Positions 26,012 through 34,448 of a stretch of 61,144 nt of DNA are shown here, in pieces. Position 1 is the first letter of the stretch; every line of letters begins with the position of its first letter. Position numbers and translations under genes: made by a program. Under the pieces are notes generated by a model. It ran no database searches, was not told the DNA's origin, and saw only the letters and a program-made list of their open reading frames with translations. Source of the DNA: Caldithrix abyssi (GTDB lineage: Bacteria; Calditrichota; Calditrichia; Calditrichales; Calditrichaceae). The DNA lies in contig DRQG01000024.1 of the NCBI GenBank assembly GCA_011369465.1, forward strand, positions 1 to 61,144, read 5' to 3'.

Positions 26012-28375
26012 ATGATTTGTAAAATGCGCAAAGCAACCGTCTTTTTTAGTATTGTTCTGTTTTTGATCAGCGCCGCATTTGCCAATCCGTGGAACGGCAA
26101 AGTGGTTTTGCAAGGATTTTGGTGGGATTACTGGAACGATAATTATCCCAATAACTGGGCAACATATTTAGCCATGCTGGCGCCCCGTTTGCGTGATATG
26201 GGTATCGACGCCGTTTGGATACCACCCGCCGTCAAAAACCACACTACCGATTCCAACGGATACGCTCCTTTTGACCATTACGATCTGGGCGATAAATATC
26301 AAAAATTTAACCTGCGTACCCGCGTAGGTGATAAAGATGAGTATCTTCGTTTGGTTGCGGTTTTGCATGCCAACGGAATTGAGGTTATTCAGGATGTGGT
26401 TTGGAATCATCTGGCCAATGCCGGCACATCCAACGGTGAAGGCGGTGAAGATCCGGAGGCCTGGTCAAACAAATTCAAGAATTTCCGTTATGTGTGCTAT
26501 AAGACCCCGGCCTATTCTTCCAGTGCGGAAAACTACCTGGCCCGAGAGGGTCGTTTTCCAAAAAACTGGCAGAATTTTCATCCGAATCCAGATCATAATA
26601 CAGAAAGCGACGACTGGACCAGGGGCGACTGGGGGCCGGACATCTGCTATTATCAAAACGCTTACGGGCAAAGCAGCAACGCCACATACAATCCCACGCA
26701 GTCAGCCGACTATATGCGCAACGGGATGCGTACCTGGAATATCTGGATGAGAAAGCAGACCGGCATAGACGGTTACCGCATTGATGCGGCTAAGCATTTT
26801 CCGTACTGGGCTACCAAAGATTTCTTATGGAATTTGGCTTACGATGCCGGTTGGGCTTCGGGCGGTGAAACGATGTTTGCCGCCGGTGAATATGTGGGCA
26901 GTAAAGAAGAAATGGATCAGTGGGTAGATGACGTAAACAACAGCGACGGATTTACCGATGTTGTTGGCACATTCGACTTCAGTCTTCGCCAGGCTATTCA
27001 CGATATGGTGTACGGTTTTGACGCTTATGATTTGGGAAGCATTCCGGGCGCTCAGCAAAATCGCCGTAACCGTACGGTGCCCTTTGTAAACAGCCACGAT
27101 ACCTTCCGCCCCATTCTGGACGCCGATGGAAATTACAGCGATTGGGACACCGGCAATGAGATCGGCGGGCACGTGGACCCGCGCGAGCCCCGGATTGAAG
27201 CGGCTTACGCCATTGCTTTTGCCGTGGATGGTTCGCCGTCCGTCTTTTTTGAGGATCTGTTCGACATCGGCACAAACGGCAACCGCTGGAACCATAATCC
27301 GGAAGATGAAACCGAACTACCGGCGCGTGATTTTTTGGTTAATCTGATCTGGTGTCATCAAAAACTCAACTTTAAAGACGGCGCCTATTTGGTGCGCTGG
27401 CAGGCACAGGACTTGCTGGTCATCGAACGCAGCGGCAAAGCGCTCATCGGGATCAACGATAACTGGTCGACAGCGCAAACCGCCACTGTCCAAACCGATT
27501 TTGGGCCCAATGTACGGCTAACGGATTATTCCGGAGCCAACAGCGACGATATCTGGACGGACTCCCAGGGACGGGCAACCATTTGGGTTCCGCCCTGCGA
27601 CGGCAGCAATATTCGGCGCGGCTATGCTGTTTGGGGACCTGCCGGTATCAGCGGCGGATTTAATCCGGCCAAACGCACAACCACGCAGGAATGGGAAATG
27701 GCCGACGATTTGGGCGACCGGCATCCGAATTCACTAAAGCAGGGCGGGCAGCTTCCTGCCAACAGTACCGACCTGCGTACGGTATGTAAAATCTGGGGCG
27801 CTCCGTTTGAACCCATACGGATCGAGACCTATCCGGAAAAAGAGAATGAAGCGTACACGGTAGAGTTATATTCAAACGATGGGACATTTCTGGTGGATCA
27901 CACAGTCAGCGGCGCATCCAGCCTTGAGTTTACGCCCAACAATCAAAACTGGCTGGTCATCAAAGTACGCAATACGGATACCACTGCCAGCGGTCAAAAG
28001 CTATGGGTTAAAGTTACCTATACCGGCCCGCAAACGCTGGTACTGGATGACCCGCCGCTTGGTTTGGGAAGGAATAGTCAAAATTTTAGGCCGGAATCTT
28101 TTCGCTTGTATGGGAATTTTCCCAACCCGTTCAATCCGGCAACAACCATCTATTTTAATCTGCCCGGCGCGGGTAAAGTCCGCCTTAAAATTTTTACCAT
28201 TAACGGGCAAAAGGTTTTTGAAGATCAAAAATATTTTCATTCCGGCGGAAAAAAATCCTGGCCGATCCGTTTGCAAGGGGCTGCCTTGTCAGCGGCCAGC
28301 GGGATGTACATCTACCGTATAGAACAAACCCCTGGGGGAAAATCGGTGTCCGGCAAGATGGTCTATATTCGATAA
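26012..28375 (+). CDS. Secreted alpha-amylase (GH13) with C-terminal sorting domain
   Basis: 787 aa; a second ATG at 26024 (MRKATVFF) is an equally good start. After a signal peptide (ends near FANP) comes a GH13 barrel: DAVWIPPAVKN, VIQDVVWNH (region I), GYRIDAAKHF (region II, catalytic Asp), FAAGEYVG (region III, catalytic Glu) and FVNSHDT (region IV). A beta domain and an extra Ig-like part follow, ending in the sorting domain NFPNPFNPATTIYFNLPGAGKVRLKIFTI...SGMYIYRIEQ. It hydrolyses alpha-1,4-glucans outside the cell. Type IX-like secretion is inferred from the C-terminus. Flanked by two other sorted proteins. Confidence 0.93.
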   Translation: MICKMRKATVFFSIVLFLISAAFANPWNGKVVLQGFWWDYWNDNYPNNWATYLAMLAPRLRDMGIDAVWIPPAVKNHTTDSNGYAPFDHYDLGDKYQKFNLRTRVGDKDEYLRLVAVLHANGIEVIQDVVWNHLANAGTSNGEGGEDPEAWSNKFKNFRYVCYKTPAYSSSAENYLAREGRFPKNWQNFHPNPDHNTESDDWTRGDWGPDICYYQNAYGQSSNATYNPTQSADYMRNGMRTWNIWMRKQTGIDGYRIDAAKHFPYWATKDFLWNLAYDAGWASGGETMFAAGEYVGSKEEMDQWVDDVNNSDGFTDVVGTFDFSLRQAIHDMVYGFDAYDLGSIPGAQQNRRNRTVPFVNSHDTFRPILDADGNYSDWDTGNEIGGHVDPREPRIEAAYAIAFAVDGSPSVFFEDLFDIGTNGNRWNHNPEDETELPARDFLVNLIWCHQKLNFKDGAYLVRWQAQDLLVIERSGKALIGINDNWSTAQTATVQTDFGPNVRLTDYSGANSDDIWTDSQGRATIWVPPCDGSNIRRGYAVWGPAGISGGFNPAKRTTTQEWEMADDLGDRHPNSLKQGGQLPANSTDLRTVCKIWGAPFEPIRIETYPEKENEAYTVELYSNDGTFLVDHTVSGASSLEFTPNNQNWLVIKVRNTDTTASGQKLWVKVTYTGPQTLVLDDPPLGLGRNSQNFRPESFRLYGNFPNPFNPATTIYFNLPGAGKVRLKIFTINGQKVFEDQKYFHSGGKKSWPIRLQGAALSAASGMYIYRIEQTPGGKSVSGKMVYIR

Positions 28376-28565
28376 ATTCCGGTGCATGCCGTAAAAGCGA
28401 TAAACAGAGTCTGAATTACTAAAACCTGTGCTGAGCGATTGTTTTCGTTTGTCTATTGGGGAAGCGACCTCACAGCAGATCGCCATACCTCCGGTACCAT
28501 TCGCAATGACGTTAAAAAAATCGCTCCGGTTAGGTAAAAGGAATAACCAAAATAAAGGAGGATGT

Positions 28566-29990
28566 ATGCGTAAAGCCGTTACCATTCTGTTCTTGAGTCT
28601 GTTTTGTTCAACAGCCCTGCTACAGGCGCAGATTACAGTCGATGGAGATTTAAGCGAGTCCGCGTATAAGACTATCGGGACGAAACAAAACAGCAACGCC
28701 GGATTCGGTTCTTCCATTGACGTAAGCCGTATTGTTTACTACGCGGATAACACGAATAACGCGCTGTACATCGGCGTTGTCGGCAAACTGAATACAGCTA
28801 ATGACGACGGGATCGGAATCTGGTTGAATATTACCAGTCAAACAGGAGCGGCAGCCGGAACCGTTTTGGGAATCGCGGGCGGCGGTCACTATATTGACGG
28901 TGACAACGGAACCAATCTGAACTATAAGGCTGATTTCGAAGTGGATTATCAGTTTGCCTTCAATCCCGGCTCTACATCGAACACGGTATATTTTGATGCC
29001 GCTGAGAATATCGGCACTCCTTCCACCCAGTATTTCGGGCAGACCGATCAGAGCGGCACCAGCGCCACAGTTCCTTCGGCCGACGGCATCTTTACCGCCA
29101 ATTCCATTACCTGGGCTTTTAATAACGGCGGGGGCACAAACACGGGTGTGGAAATCCGTATTCCCTATTCCGAGCTGGGAGCCAGCAGTTCCGATTTTAT
29201 TGAGGTTTTCGCCTTTGTGGTTAGCAACACCGCCTGGTTCTCCGACGTCACCGTTCCGGGAAATATTACAACCGGCAACCCCGGACAAAACGTTGATTTT
29301 GGAGCTTTGAGCGGAGGCCCCTATCACACCACGCTGGCCGATGGTTCGCTTCCGGTTGAACTGGTTTCTTTTTCGGCAGAAGCCGGCAACGAAAAGGTTA
29401 CGCTTACCTGGCAAACGGCTTCGGAATTGAACAACCAGGGATTTGTACTTTTACGGTCCACCCAAAAGGAAGGCCCCTTTGAAGAAATTGATTCTTACGA
29501 ATACAATGCTCAACTTCGCGGCGCGGGGACCACATCGAACACTACCGACTACGCGTACACGGATCGATATCTGGTTAACGGTACTACCTACTGGTATAAA
29601 TTGGTGGATGTTGATGTGAATGGCCGTCGAACCGGCAGCGGGATGGTTTCGGCCACACCGCAGGCGGACAATCTGGAAATTATTACCGACCGGTTCCCGG
29701 CCCGTTTTCGTCTGGAACAGAACTACCCCAATCCTTTTAATCCATCCACGCGCATCGGATTTGATATTGCCGGAAAGAGCGGAGACGCCATTGCCGTGAA
29801 CCTGTCGGTTTACAATACGCAAGGCGTTAAAATTAAAACTTTATACAATGGTCTGCTCGCTCCCGGTGAATATACTTTGGAATGGGATGGCATAAATGAA
29901 AGCGGGCAAATTATGTCTTCCGGCGTATATTTTTACAGGTTAAGCACGCCCCGCTTTACCACTTCCAAAAAAATGATTTTAATGCGATAG
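28566..29990 (+). CDS. Secreted multi-domain protein with sorting domain
   Basis: 474 aa from ATG 28566, which follows AAAGGAGG by 4 nt; the longer frame starting at 28428 lies in repeat-like sequence. A signal peptide (MRKAVTILFLSLFCSTALLQAQ) is followed by a beta domain beginning ITVDGDLSESAYK (same DG-type opening as the 25031 protein), then a fibronectin-III-like part (PVELVSFSAEAGNEKVTLTWQTASELNNQGF) and the sorting/FlgD domain NYPNPFNPSTRIGFDI...SGVYFYRLSTP. The pairing with the alpha-amylase suggests carbohydrate capture, but the ligand is unknown. A bidirectional terminator follows. Confidence 0.78.
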   Translation: MRKAVTILFLSLFCSTALLQAQITVDGDLSESAYKTIGTKQNSNAGFGSSIDVSRIVYYADNTNNALYIGVVGKLNTANDDGIGIWLNITSQTGAAAGTVLGIAGGGHYIDGDNGTNLNYKADFEVDYQFAFNPGSTSNTVYFDAAENIGTPSTQYFGQTDQSGTSATVPSADGIFTANSITWAFNNGGGTNTGVEIRIPYSELGASSSDFIEVFAFVVSNTAWFSDVTVPGNITTGNPGQNVDFGALSGGPYHTTLADGSLPVELVSFSAEAGNEKVTLTWQTASELNNQGFVLLRSTQKEGPFEEIDSYEYNAQLRGAGTTSNTTDYAYTDRYLVNGTTYWYKLVDVDVNGRRTGSGMVSATPQADNLEIITDRFPARFRLEQNYPNPFNPSTRIGFDIAGKSGDAIAVNLSVYNTQGVKIKTLYNGLLAPGEYTLEWDGINESGQIMSSGVYFYRLSTPRFTTSKKMILMR

Positions 29991-30021
29991 TACCAAATGA
30001 CCTAAACTTACGCTAAACAAT

Positions 30022-30058
30022 AAAAGGCTCCTCTTTTTTACACAAGGGAGCCTTTTTT
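30022..30058. terminator. Bidirectional terminator
   Basis: A 10-bp stem AAAAGGCTCC / GGAGCCTTTT around a 15-nt loop, with T runs on the 3' side for the plus strand and for the minus strand. It separates the secreted-protein gene (plus) from the TrkA gene (minus). Confidence 0.9.
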
Positions 30059-30076
30059 CATTATCATTGAAAATTG

Positions 30077-30742
30077 TTATTCCAGTTTGCTTATCTTTTT
30101 CAAATCTTCCTCACTCCCGATAACCAGCAGCACATCCCCTTCTTTGAGAACCGTATCCGCAGAAGGATTGCTGTTTACCGCTGTATCGCCTTCCACATTA
30201 CCGGAATAAATAGCGATCAGGTTCAAACCGTATTTGGCCCGCAAGGCAATTTCCTGCAACGATTTGCCCACAAATGGTTTAGGCACCGCCAACCGGGCTG
30301 TGGCGATATCTTTACCGATAAAGGTTATATCCATTAACCCCTTATGTACCAGTTTAAAAGCCAGCCTTTTTGCCGCTTCAATTTCCGGCTCAATGATCAT
30401 ATCCACCTTCATGGCCTGTAAAATACGGCGCTGCGTATGATTGGACGCGCGGGCAATAACTTTTTTTACGCCCAACTGGATCAAATTTACCGCAGCCAGC
30501 AAATTGGACTGGAAATCTTCACCGATGCAAACGGCCGCCAAATCTATATCTTCCAGCCCCAGGCTCGATAAGGCGTGTTCATCGGTGGCGTCCAGCCGTA
30601 CGGCATAATCCACTTTATCCTGAATGGCTTCCACCAGTTCCATATCGTCATCAATGGCAATGACTTCGGCGCCGCGGTGGGCCAAGTCCTCCGCCAGTTC
30701 GCGTCCGAATACGCCAAGACCGACAACCATACATTTTTTCAT
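30077..30742 (-). CDS. Potassium uptake regulatory subunit, TrkA/KtrA-like
   Basis: 221 aa: an RCK_N Rossmann domain (VVGLGVFGRELAEDLAHRGAEVIAIDDD, residues ~6-33) and an RCK_C domain in the last 80 residues (ending EGDVLLVIGSEEDLKKISKLE). This single-unit size matches KtrA rather than the double-length E. coli TrkA. It gates the TrkH channel in response to NAD(H)/ATP-type nucleotides. Its start lies 9 nt after the TrkH gene stop, so the two are one operon. Confidence 0.92.
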   Translation of the reverse strand: MKKCMVVGLGVFGRELAEDLAHRGAEVIAIDDDMELVEAIQDKVDYAVRLDATDEHALSSLGLEDIDLAAVCIGEDFQSNLLAAVNLIQLGVKKVIARASNHTQRRILQAMKVDMIIEPEIEAAKRLAFKLVHKGLMDITFIGKDIATARLAVPKPFVGKSLQEIALRAKYGLNLIAIYSGNVEGDTAVNSNPSADTVLKEGDVLLVIGSEEDLKKISKLE

Positions 30743-30751
30743 TACGACTCC

Positions 30752-32503
30752 TTATCCTACCATTATGTTTTTAACTTCAGGGTATTCCACCCTCAGCTTC
30801 TTTTTGGGCGCCGTAACCGCCAGAGCCACGGTAAGTGGGCCCAAACGACCGATAAACATGGAAACGATAATAATTATTTTGCCCCACGCACTCAATGTTG
30901 GCGTCAACCCTCTGCTCAAACCCACCGTGGCAAAAGCGGACACCTCTTCAAAAAGAATATCCGTCAAAGGCGCCGATTCCGTAATGCTTAATAAGATCGT
31001 TGCCACGGCAATTACCGAAACGGAAAAAGCAAAGATCACAAGTGCGCGATTCAAAATAGTATAAGAGATGCTTTTATGATATAGTTCGATACGGGTACGC
31101 CCTTTTATAATGGAAACCAGACTGGCAAAAAGTACGCCCAGCGTGGTGGTTTTAATACCGCCTCCGGTGGAACCGGGCGAGGCGCCTATAAACATGAGCA
31201 AAATGACCAATAAGGTAACAGGCAGGCTCAGCGCGGCCATATCCACCGTATTGAACCCCGCTGTTCTGGCCGTAACGGATGTAAAGAAGGCTTGCAAAGC
31301 ATGCCCGGAATAATTTCCCTGCGCGGGTTCGATAAAAAAAATGAATACCGTGCCCCCTGCCAGCAATATGGCAGAGATGCCGAGCACCAGACGGGTGTGC
31401 ACCGTCCATTGTCTGTTAAAATTTTCTTCCTTCTTGCGGTATAAAATTTTTGCGCCGCCCAATTCCATAAGTACGATAAAACCCAAACCGCCCATAATGA
31501 TCAGTGCGGTTACCGTGAGCAGCGCAGCCGGGTTATTCTGCCAACCGATAAGGGAATCGGAAAACAGCGAAAAACCGGCATTGCAAAAGGCCGAGATGGA
31601 ATGAAAGACGGCCTGATAGATCGTTTCTTCCAAAGGCCGGGCCGGTTTATACAGGAACACAAACAACAAAGCCGCGCCGACAATTTCCATCAGAAAAGTA
31701 ATGGTTACCACACTTTTAAGCGTTTTCTTGATCATACCCAACTGATCCACGTTCATCATTTCCAGCATCAACACCCGCTCTTTTATGCCGAGGCCGCGCC
31801 CGAAAAAGAGCGCCAGAAAGCTGGCCAGGGTCATAATACCCAAGCCGCCAATTTGTATAAGCGCCAAAATAATCAGTTGCCCCAACTGAGAGAAGTATGT
31901 GCCCGTGTCCACAACGATAAGTCCGGTAACGCAGGTGGCGCTGGTAGCCGTGAACAGGGCGTCCAGAGGAGACAGAACATTGCCGGGTTTTATCGCTTTG
32001 GGCAAAAGCAGTAACATAGTGCCTATAATGATTACAAACAGGAAACTCAAAATAAGCGTTTGGGCCGGATGGAATTTAAGCAGGGCAATCCGCCGGTTCA
32101 GGCGTACCGCTTTGCTGATGATGGAAAGAACAATGAGGACTTGCGCTCCCACAATGGAGAGTTTGGTTAACGCGCCTACCTGGTTAACGGAAAAAACCTG
32201 CCGCAATACGGATAGGCCAGAAGAATGGATGAGTCCGACCAGATGGGAGAGAATAATGACCACGAGCGCCGTTTCGAACCAATGTTTCTTAATGTAGTCT
32301 TTCCGGTTATCCAGCAAAGCTGTCTTAAGAATAAACTGCACCGCATAGTAGAGGATAATCGCAACGTCAGCGTGTTCAAGGACGGTTTCCCATTGGGGAT
32401 CAATATAAAAACCGTATTGAGCCACCAGACTGGCTAAAGCAAGTACGCTGGCAAAGAGAAAGGAGTAATCGATCCAGCGCAGTATTTTCTGTTTGAGTGT
32501 CAT
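30752..32503 (-). CDS. TrkH/KtrB-family potassium transporter
   Basis: 583 aa from the ATG at 32503 (MTLKQKILRWIDYSFL); an upstream TTG at 32551, which overlaps the Omp85 stop (TTGA), is an alternative start. About 10-12 hydrophobic segments. Filter-like blocks TSATCVTGLIVVDTGTYFS, SISAFCNAGFSLFSDS, TSVTARTAGFNTVDMA and VSAFATVGLSRGLTP correspond to the four pore loops of TrkH/KtrB channels. The N-terminal about 150 residues form an additional voltage-sensor-like hydrophobic part (FILKTALLDNRKDY... region) that is longer than in KtrB. It works with the TrkA gene downstream. Confidence 0.93.
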   Translation of the reverse strand: MTLKQKILRWIDYSFLFASVLALASLVAQYGFYIDPQWETVLEHADVAIILYYAVQFILKTALLDNRKDYIKKHWFETALVVIILSHLVGLIHSSGLSVLRQVFSVNQVGALTKLSIVGAQVLIVLSIISKAVRLNRRIALLKFHPAQTLILSFLFVIIIGTMLLLLPKAIKPGNVLSPLDALFTATSATCVTGLIVVDTGTYFSQLGQLIILALIQIGGLGIMTLASFLALFFGRGLGIKERVLMLEMMNVDQLGMIKKTLKSVVTITFLMEIVGAALLFVFLYKPARPLEETIYQAVFHSISAFCNAGFSLFSDSLIGWQNNPAALLTVTALIIMGGLGFIVLMELGGAKILYRKKEENFNRQWTVHTRLVLGISAILLAGGTVFIFFIEPAQGNYSGHALQAFFTSVTARTAGFNTVDMAALSLPVTLLVILLMFIGASPGSTGGGIKTTTLGVLFASLVSIIKGRTRIELYHKSISYTILNRALVIFAFSVSVIAVATILLSITESAPLTDILFEEVSAFATVGLSRGLTPTLSAWGKIIIIVSMFIGRLGPLTVALAVTAPKKKLRVEYPEVKNIMVG

Positions 32504-32547
32504 CAATCTATTACTATCCTTACGGTCTTCATTCCTTTGTCGGATTC

Positions 32548-34359
32548 TCAAAACCTGTTGATAATTCCGAAATGGATTTTCCCCTGACTGAAGGTATCGT
32601 TTTTACCCAGTCCGTAATCGACACCCAGCACGCCCAAAGGCGTATCGAATCGAACGCCGGCGCCGTAGCCCATCAATATTTCGCCGGTGTTTTCGGTATT
32701 GGCCGGGTTACGATAAAATCCCCAGTCGTTAAACAAAAATATACGGGAATTGCGGGATAAAACAAACCGATATTCCAGGCTGGCCCAGGCCGTGATATCC
32801 CCTGAAAACTGCTTTTCCCTGTAGCCCCGAACGCTACGTGCGCCGCCCAGCCAAAAATAATCGGTTATCTGTAAATTGTTTCCTTTTATCTGCCGTCCGT
32901 TTAAACGAAGAGCAAATACCTGGTTAGACCAAACATTGTAGTACCATTCGAACCAGAGTTTCAATGTTTGTATGTTTTCCTTCTTCTCTATTTTATCTTC
33001 CGTTAAAATATACGAAGGGCCGTAATTGGTTTTTAAACCGAAACTGTAGGTGTTTTTAAAATACAATCCCCCAAGCGGGTTCAGGCTGTTTTCCCGCGTA
33101 TCATATTCGATACCCAATTCTCCGTTTATCACGCGGTTGCGTAACAAACGTTGTTCCCGGCTGGCAACGGAATCGGGGAAAGAATTGACCTGATTCATAC
33201 TAAAGAGAAAATTAAGTTCGTCAAAAATATGCAGACTGGCGCCCAGGCGATATTCCCACTGGATGTAAGTTGTGTCGCGTACAATTCGTTCCAACCGCAG
33301 CCCCAAATCCATTGGGATGCGGAACACCCAGGGTTCCCGGTATTCCAGGCGGAATTCTTCCGAAAGACGGTCGAGTTTTTCCCAGTTTACATAAAACCCC
33401 CGCCCGGTTCCGAACAGATTATTAAAAGACAGATGGAGCAAACCGGTAAAATAGCCTTCGGGATCGCCGGCCCTGCCTCCACCTGGAATATATCCGATTA
33501 CGCCGTCAAAATTGGTGGAGTTGCCTTCTTCCACCTCAATCTGTACCAGAACGCTGTCTTCTCCGGCCGATAGGATCAGGGGTTCCTTCACCTCTTTAAA
33601 AATATTGAGGCGGTACAATTTTTTCCGGGCTGCGTTCAGGGCGCTTTGCCGGAACGGCTGGCCCGGCCGTACATCCAGTTCCCTTAAAATAACGTATGGT
33701 TTTGTATATGTGTTACCCCTGAGTACAATATTTTTAATATACACCGGGGGCCCTTGCTCCATCCGGATGTACACATCGGCTACGGTTTGGTCTTCCGCTT
33801 TACGAAAGCGAACGTCGGTTACCTCCGCCCGGGCAAAGGGATGGCCGCGCTCGGCCGCCGCACGCAATAGTTGATGGATACCCTCCTCAATGCGTCTATC
33901 CGAATACGGCTGATCTTTCAGCATTTGTAAATTGGACGCATAATCCGGGCTCTGCAACGAATCGCCGTTAATATACAGTTCACCTGTTTTAACCGGTTGT
34001 CCGCTATGCCCGTAAACATTTAACGTAACCGAAGCGTGCAAGCTGTCTGTATAAATCACAACGGAGTCGATGCGGGCAAACAGAAAACCGTGGGCGTTTA
34101 ACTGACGTTGTAACCGAACCAATGCGGCAGAGACGGAATCATCGATAAATACCGTACCCGGCTGCAAACGCATGCTTCGGCTCAGTTCTTTATCGGATAG
34201 ACCGAAATCTCCATGAAATTCAATATTTTGAACAACCGGACGGGAATTTTGTCCCCAGCTAAAGATAACGGAAGAGAAAATACTGAGCAGAATTACCAGT
34301 AATATGGGATATGGGAAATAGCGCACCGGAAAACTCGGCCTTTCCTGTCTGAAATACAT
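32548..34359 (-). CDS. Omp85-family outer-membrane protein (BamA/TamA-like)
   Basis: 603 aa. A hydrophobic N-terminal signal is followed by POTRA-like repeats (VVQNIEFHGDFGLSDKELSRSMRLQPGTVF; GELYINGDSL; VYIKNIVLRGNTYTKPYVILRELDVRPGQPF) and a 16-strand barrel. The GGARSVRGYRE motif and the C-terminal FGIINRF, with terminal Phe, are diagnostic. Such proteins insert or translocate outer-membrane proteins; this one could be a second, specialised Omp85 rather than the essential BamA. It lies directly upstream of trkH; coupling is by overlap or a few nt. Confidence 0.88.
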   Translation of the reverse strand: MYFRQERPSFPVRYFPYPILLVILLSIFSSVIFSWGQNSRPVVQNIEFHGDFGLSDKELSRSMRLQPGTVFIDDSVSAALVRLQRQLNAHGFLFARIDSVVIYTDSLHASVTLNVYGHSGQPVKTGELYINGDSLQSPDYASNLQMLKDQPYSDRRIEEGIHQLLRAAAERGHPFARAEVTDVRFRKAEDQTVADVYIRMEQGPPVYIKNIVLRGNTYTKPYVILRELDVRPGQPFRQSALNAARKKLYRLNIFKEVKEPLILSAGEDSVLVQIEVEEGNSTNFDGVIGYIPGGGRAGDPEGYFTGLLHLSFNNLFGTGRGFYVNWEKLDRLSEEFRLEYREPWVFRIPMDLGLRLERIVRDTTYIQWEYRLGASLHIFDELNFLFSMNQVNSFPDSVASREQRLLRNRVINGELGIEYDTRENSLNPLGGLYFKNTYSFGLKTNYGPSYILTEDKIEKKENIQTLKLWFEWYYNVWSNQVFALRLNGRQIKGNNLQITDYFWLGGARSVRGYREKQFSGDITAWASLEYRFVLSRNSRIFLFNDWGFYRNPANTENTGEILMGYGAGVRFDTPLGVLGVDYGLGKNDTFSQGKIHFGIINRF

Positions 34360-34448
34360 ATCATTTAGTTTGCCTGAAAGTAGAATTTAAAAAAAATCGC
34401 CACAGGAAACACATTTTGTTTTCGGTGCAGGCTAAATGAGGTATTTAT

